Part shown: piece by piece, positions 60,064 to 64,000 of the stretch
Position numbering within the stretch: position 1 is the stretch's first letter
Layout of the letters: every line of letters starts with the position of its first letter
Assembly: GCF_040802235.1 (NCBI RefSeq)
Contig: NC_133158.1
Span: forward strand, 40,428,001 to 40,492,000
Direction: 5' to 3'
Length of the DNA: 64,000 bases
From: Manis javanica
Lineage: Eukaryota; Chordata; Mammalia; Pholidota; Manidae
Notes under the pieces: generated by a model
Databases searched by the model: none
What the model saw: the letters and a program-made list of their open reading frames with translations, nothing else
What the model was told of the DNA's origin: nothing
Translations under genes and position numbers: made by a program

Positions 60064-63000
60064 GATCCTGCAAGTGAGTCCTGCTCCATGGGTCCTCCCA
60101 GTGTTTAGAGCCCGTCAGGACCCGGTGGCTTTGTGGGAAATGCTGCAGGATGCTGTGGCTCCCCTCTGGGGCCAGGGTGGTGCAGGGCTGTAGGCCCGGG
60201 TCTTGGCCAAGCCCCAGGAGGAGGTCTGACTGCAGGGGAGACAGATGCTCTTCGTGGGCCCTGCCCCACAGGACATGTACCCCTCTGCTTGGGGATGGCG
60301 TTCCTGGGCTGCACTGGGGAGCCTGGCGTTAATGGCCCCGCAAATCTGTTCAGGTCGTGTGCCTTCCCACAGGCCTGCACTTTGCAGAGGGGACACAGCA
60401 GTTGTTCACAGACCCCCACCCAGCAGTGCTTTCAGGGCCCTGTGTCCATGTGTGAACTCCCCCGTGGCCACCCTCACTTCAGCAAAGCCCAGCTCTGACG
60501 GATGCCACTCCAGCCCGTCCCTTGGAGGCTGCCCTGCACGCATCATGAGGCCTACCGCCCCACCCTCAAGGTCATCTGTCTGCCTTGGTCACACACACCT
60601 GCCACCCCTGAGCCCCAGCAACCTGGTTTTAGGGGAGGGTTGGGGACCCGTAGGCAGGGTCCCCAGGCTGCTCAGGGTGCACCAACCCCTGCAGGCGCCT
60701 CACAGGTGTTGGGAAAGGAAGGTTCCTGCCAAGGACCTGGGTGCGGCTGACGACAGTCACAGCTGTGCCAGGCATGTAGACTGCGTGTCGAGGAGCGCTG
60801 CAGCCCCCAGATGCAGAGCTGAGAGTGTGTGCCCCAGAGCCGCAGTTCCCTGATGTCAAGGGCAAGGCCTGTCTCTGCATGGGGTCGTGGGCTTCTATCT
60901 CCAAGGGCTTTTCCTGTCTGAGGACATGCTGCCCCCTACCTGCGTGAGGAGGTGGGGCCCGACCCCTCAGCTGGAAAGGGGGGCACGCGGTCAGCACCCC
61001 CCACAGAACTGTAGCCCCTTGGTCTTCCACAGGGTGCAGGCCCTGCCACAGCTGCCCACAGCTCCCCTGTGCAGCCCAGGCCCAGGCTCATCTCTGGGAC
61101 CCAGCTTCCCGCCAGCAGCTTTAGGCTGCTGGCCCTTGGCAATGCTAACCCTTCTCCACCCTCTCCAGCCACAGTGAGGCTTGCCTGGCCCTTTCTGTTA
61201 CTGGCAAGGTGGGCCTGCAGTGCCCTCCCTTCTCTGCCCTGCCTCTCCAGCACCTGGAAGCTTCTCCCAGAGCACAGTGGTCCGGCCTGTCCAGCAGCCT
61301 CAGGAAGGAGGCTCCGCCCCAGCTGTCCTCAGCAGTCAGGGGCCCTGGTCATGCTAGCATGGCTCGTACCCGGTTTCCTCGTCTGCACGAGGATGGCTAA
61401 GCCTGCCTTGGGCTGAGCCGAGGGCAAGTCCATGCCCAGGACTTCTGCAGCCGAGTGAGTGTCCTGGCTGATGGTGGCTGCGATGGAAGCTCCGTCACGG
61501 GCCTTAGGACATGGGATATGCCCAGTGGTGCCCTTTTGCCCTTGCTTCTATTTTGAGTAAATTTATCATCTCATGTGAAGCCAAGACCTTGTAAGCAAAA
61601 GGAACCCAAGGTTGAAATGCAGAGTGCAGGCTGTGTACCCGGGCCAGAGCGCAGTGCGGCTCGCAGTCTTCAGGCTTCGCAGGGACGGCCTCTTGAGTCT
61701 CGTGGCCGCGGGAGGAGGAGGCTGGCCCTGAGGGCCCTCTGCCTGACCACCCAGCCACCAAGTACACCATCCCGTGAGAAGCACGCTGCTCCAGCAGCAG
61801 TGCCTGGGATCGGGCTTTCCACACTTGCACTGTCAGCGGCTGTTTGAACGAGCTCCTCCCTGGGGAGCCTCAGGCAGTCTTCTGGCAATAGTGGAGACCA
61901 GGTGAACCTACCCCGGGCCCTACCAGGCTGCCCGTCAGCCTTGCTCCACCCTGGGCTGCACACTCAGGGCCGGTGGAGGCCAACAGGTGCCCCATGCCTG
62001 GAAGCGGGGCTGGACCGTCACGGAGAGAAGGGAGCGGGCAGGCCGGTGGGGCCGCGGCCCGTGAGGGAGGTCGGGCCAGGTGGGACCCTGGGGCTGCTGC
62101 AGGCACTGCCACTGGCCCGCAAGGCAGGCTGGCGTCCCCTGTGTTGGAGGGGTTGAGCCCCTCCTTGACGTGGGACTCTGGCTGGGCCCCTCTTGGTCCG
62201 CTGTGGGGGGCAGGGGGTGCACCTGGTAGGGGGCAAGCAGCAGGGGCCACTAGCCTGCCTTCTCCCAGCCAGATGGGGCCACAGCAGCCCAGCCACGTTC
62301 TGTGAGTGTGTGTGTGGGCTGCCCCATCCAGTGGGCCACAGGCCTGGAAGCCACTGCGGCACTGCCAGGTGGCCCCACAGGCTTGTTCAGGTGGACAGCG
62401 GTTAGGTGGGGGGCTGGTCAGAGTGTGAGACATGCGTGTGAGCGTGTCCCTGGAGGCCGCCTCGTGGGCCTGCCTCCATCCACGCACCGTTGGCTCCAGG
62501 GAAGTGGTGGTGATGAGTTCCTTCCACTTGCATGTGCAAGTGCATGTGCGTGTGGGCTCACCCTCTGGCAGAGGCCCTGATGTTGGAACTGATTCAGATG
62601 GAAATGGGAGATGGGATTGTCTTCTGCTAATGGCCCTTTGGAATCCCGGGTGATGCACCAAATGAGTTGGAACCACATCAAACAGCTGCAGCTTAAGGGC
62701 AGAGCGCACTCGGGCCTCTCGGGTGTCTCCCTCTTGGACCAGCTCCCGCCCGCCTGGTGGAGCCACTAAGCAGGATGAGGCGGTGAGGTCCCACCTGCCA
62801 GAGCCCCAGGCACCACCTCCCCAAGCATGTCCCTGCCTTCGTCAAGACCTGTGCATTCATGCGCACATGTGCACACATGCACACACATGTGGGCCATCAC
62901 TCTGCTCCCCCGGGGCGAGAAGCCCCTGTGGCTTTGGGGCTGGTTGGCTGGTGGGCCCTTGGCTCCAGCCCCACCTCCCTTCCACCCGGGAGGCTGAGAG

Positions 63001-64000
63001 CCCCTGAGGTCTGGCTGTGCAGGGCAGGATGGAACTCAGCCTTCATCTCCCATGGCTGCAACCCCTGGGCACCGACCAGCAGCCTCAGGGTGCTGCAGAG
63101 GGTACCGGAGGGCTTGTGGGCACAGGCCTGGCAGCCTCAGGGACTAGCCTAGGACAGGCCTGGGCTGCGGAGATGAGGGATGGAAGGGGTCTCAGACATG
63201 CTGAGCTCTGAGCTGGAGGGCCCACCAGCAGGGGAGGGCTGGGGTGTGGGCAGTGGAGGGATGGACACACTGCCCCTGGCACTCTCCAAACCCAGCCCAA
63301 GGCAGTGCGGGGTGGGGAATGGGGCTGGGGTGGCCAGCCCGGCAGAGCCCCTGTGCGCAGGGCCTGCTGTGGGTGAGGTCCCAGGGCAGCCTTCTCCTGG
63401 GCTGGGGCCCTTTACCTAGAGTCCCGGGGGGTCTGTAGGGCGGCCTCAGGACAGCACGGAGGCCGCCCTTGCAGGTTTCCCTGGCCTCCCGGGTCTGTCT
63501 GCGCCCACCCTCTCCCTCCCTGTCTCTCCTTCCCCCACCTCTCATTTGTCTGGGCTCTTCGTGGGACGTGCTGTCGGGTCAGCCCTGATGGCTGTGGAGG
63601 CAGAGTGAGGGGGGCGAGCCCACCGGCTCCCTGGGCCCCAGTTTCCTGCTGTGTATGGGTGGCAGAGACAGGCCAGAGTGGGGCTGGAGCAGGTGCCCAG
63701 CAGGTGCCCACTCACCTGGGGCCCCAGAGCAGCACAGCCTGGCACCGCTGTTGGAACATGTTCCTCTGTCCTGCAGCCTCCCCTGTGTGGCAAGGATGCG
63801 AGCCGTGGAACTAAGGAGCGGGGCACCTCACGTGTGGCCTTTGCAGGTCCTGGCGGGCCTGTGTACAGCCTGCAGGGCCAGGTGGGCGTGGAGCGGGGGC
63901 AGGGAGGGTGGGGTAGCAGCTCTGCCTCTGTTGGGTGCCATGCTGCCTGGCCCTCTGGCTATGTGACCCCACCTGTGACATGTGTCTTAGCCGTCTGTGT
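60064..64000. other. GC-rich intergenic sequence, no recognised gene
   Basis: Nearly 4 kb of GC-rich DNA with moderate CpG and no recognised repeat. A 298-codon minus-strand frame (61870-62766) and other long frames are attributed to composition. An alternating CA/TG patch lies at 62855-62890. Confidence 0.5.

Noticed and set aside
61870-62766. 298-codon minus-strand frame downstream of UBE2G2
   Set aside because: GC-rich composition, many parallel frames in other phases, no domain and no promoter or splice context.

Overview
This is a placental-mammal genomic window. It carries two complete protein-coding genes on the + strand, head to tail: SUMO3 (4 coding exons, 320-9709) and UBE2G2 (6 coding exons, 12774-56520). 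Both were rebuilt exon by exon with GT-AG junctions and give uninterrupted proteins of 109 and 165 residues. From memory, the two genes are also neighbours on human chromosome 21q22.3, so this looks like the orthologous segment. SUMO3 supplies a SUMO-2/3-class modifier and UBE2G2 a ubiquitin-conjugating enzyme of ER-associated degradation. They share the ubiquitin-like theme but not one pathway.

Layout: a CpG island with the SUMO3 promoter and a 32-bp minisatellite in intron 1 (1-1140); SUMO3 introns with old L1 tails (to 9.7 kb); a SUMO3 3'UTR of about 0.5-1.2 kb and an intergenic stretch (to 12.2 kb); a second CpG island with NRF1- and ETS-like motifs over UBE2G2 exon 1 (12.3-13.0 kb); a 25.5-kb UBE2G2 intron 1 filled with nested L1s, a TSD-flanked 0.7-kb retroelement, a 2.5-kb insertion with a GC-rich end, a 5'-truncated class I endogenous retrovirus (24.9-31.35 kb) and a solo LTR; a 90-bp intron 2; a 12.2-kb intron 3 with an L1 nested in an older L1; exons 4-6; a 3'UTR with two poly-A signals (56999 and 58034); then about 6 kb of GC-rich sequence with no gene I can recognise and one 130-bp L1 stub.

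Organism: no Alu, B1/B2, carnivore tRNA-Lys SINE or ruminant Bov-tA/BovB was recognised; the only SINE seen is an ancient MIR. The younger insertions are L1 tails plus a 0.7-kb retroelement of a type I cannot name. This argues against primates, rodents, carnivores and ruminants. The near absence of SINEs would suit a pangolin, but that is a guess.

There is no sign of a new gene system. The observations most worth following are an exact 55-bp direct repeat shared by SUMO3 intron 3 and the sequence just past the gene, the 2.5-kb insertion with a CpG-rich end inside an L1, the unusual post-GG tail of SUMO3, and a chain of insertions whose order can be read from target-site duplications.
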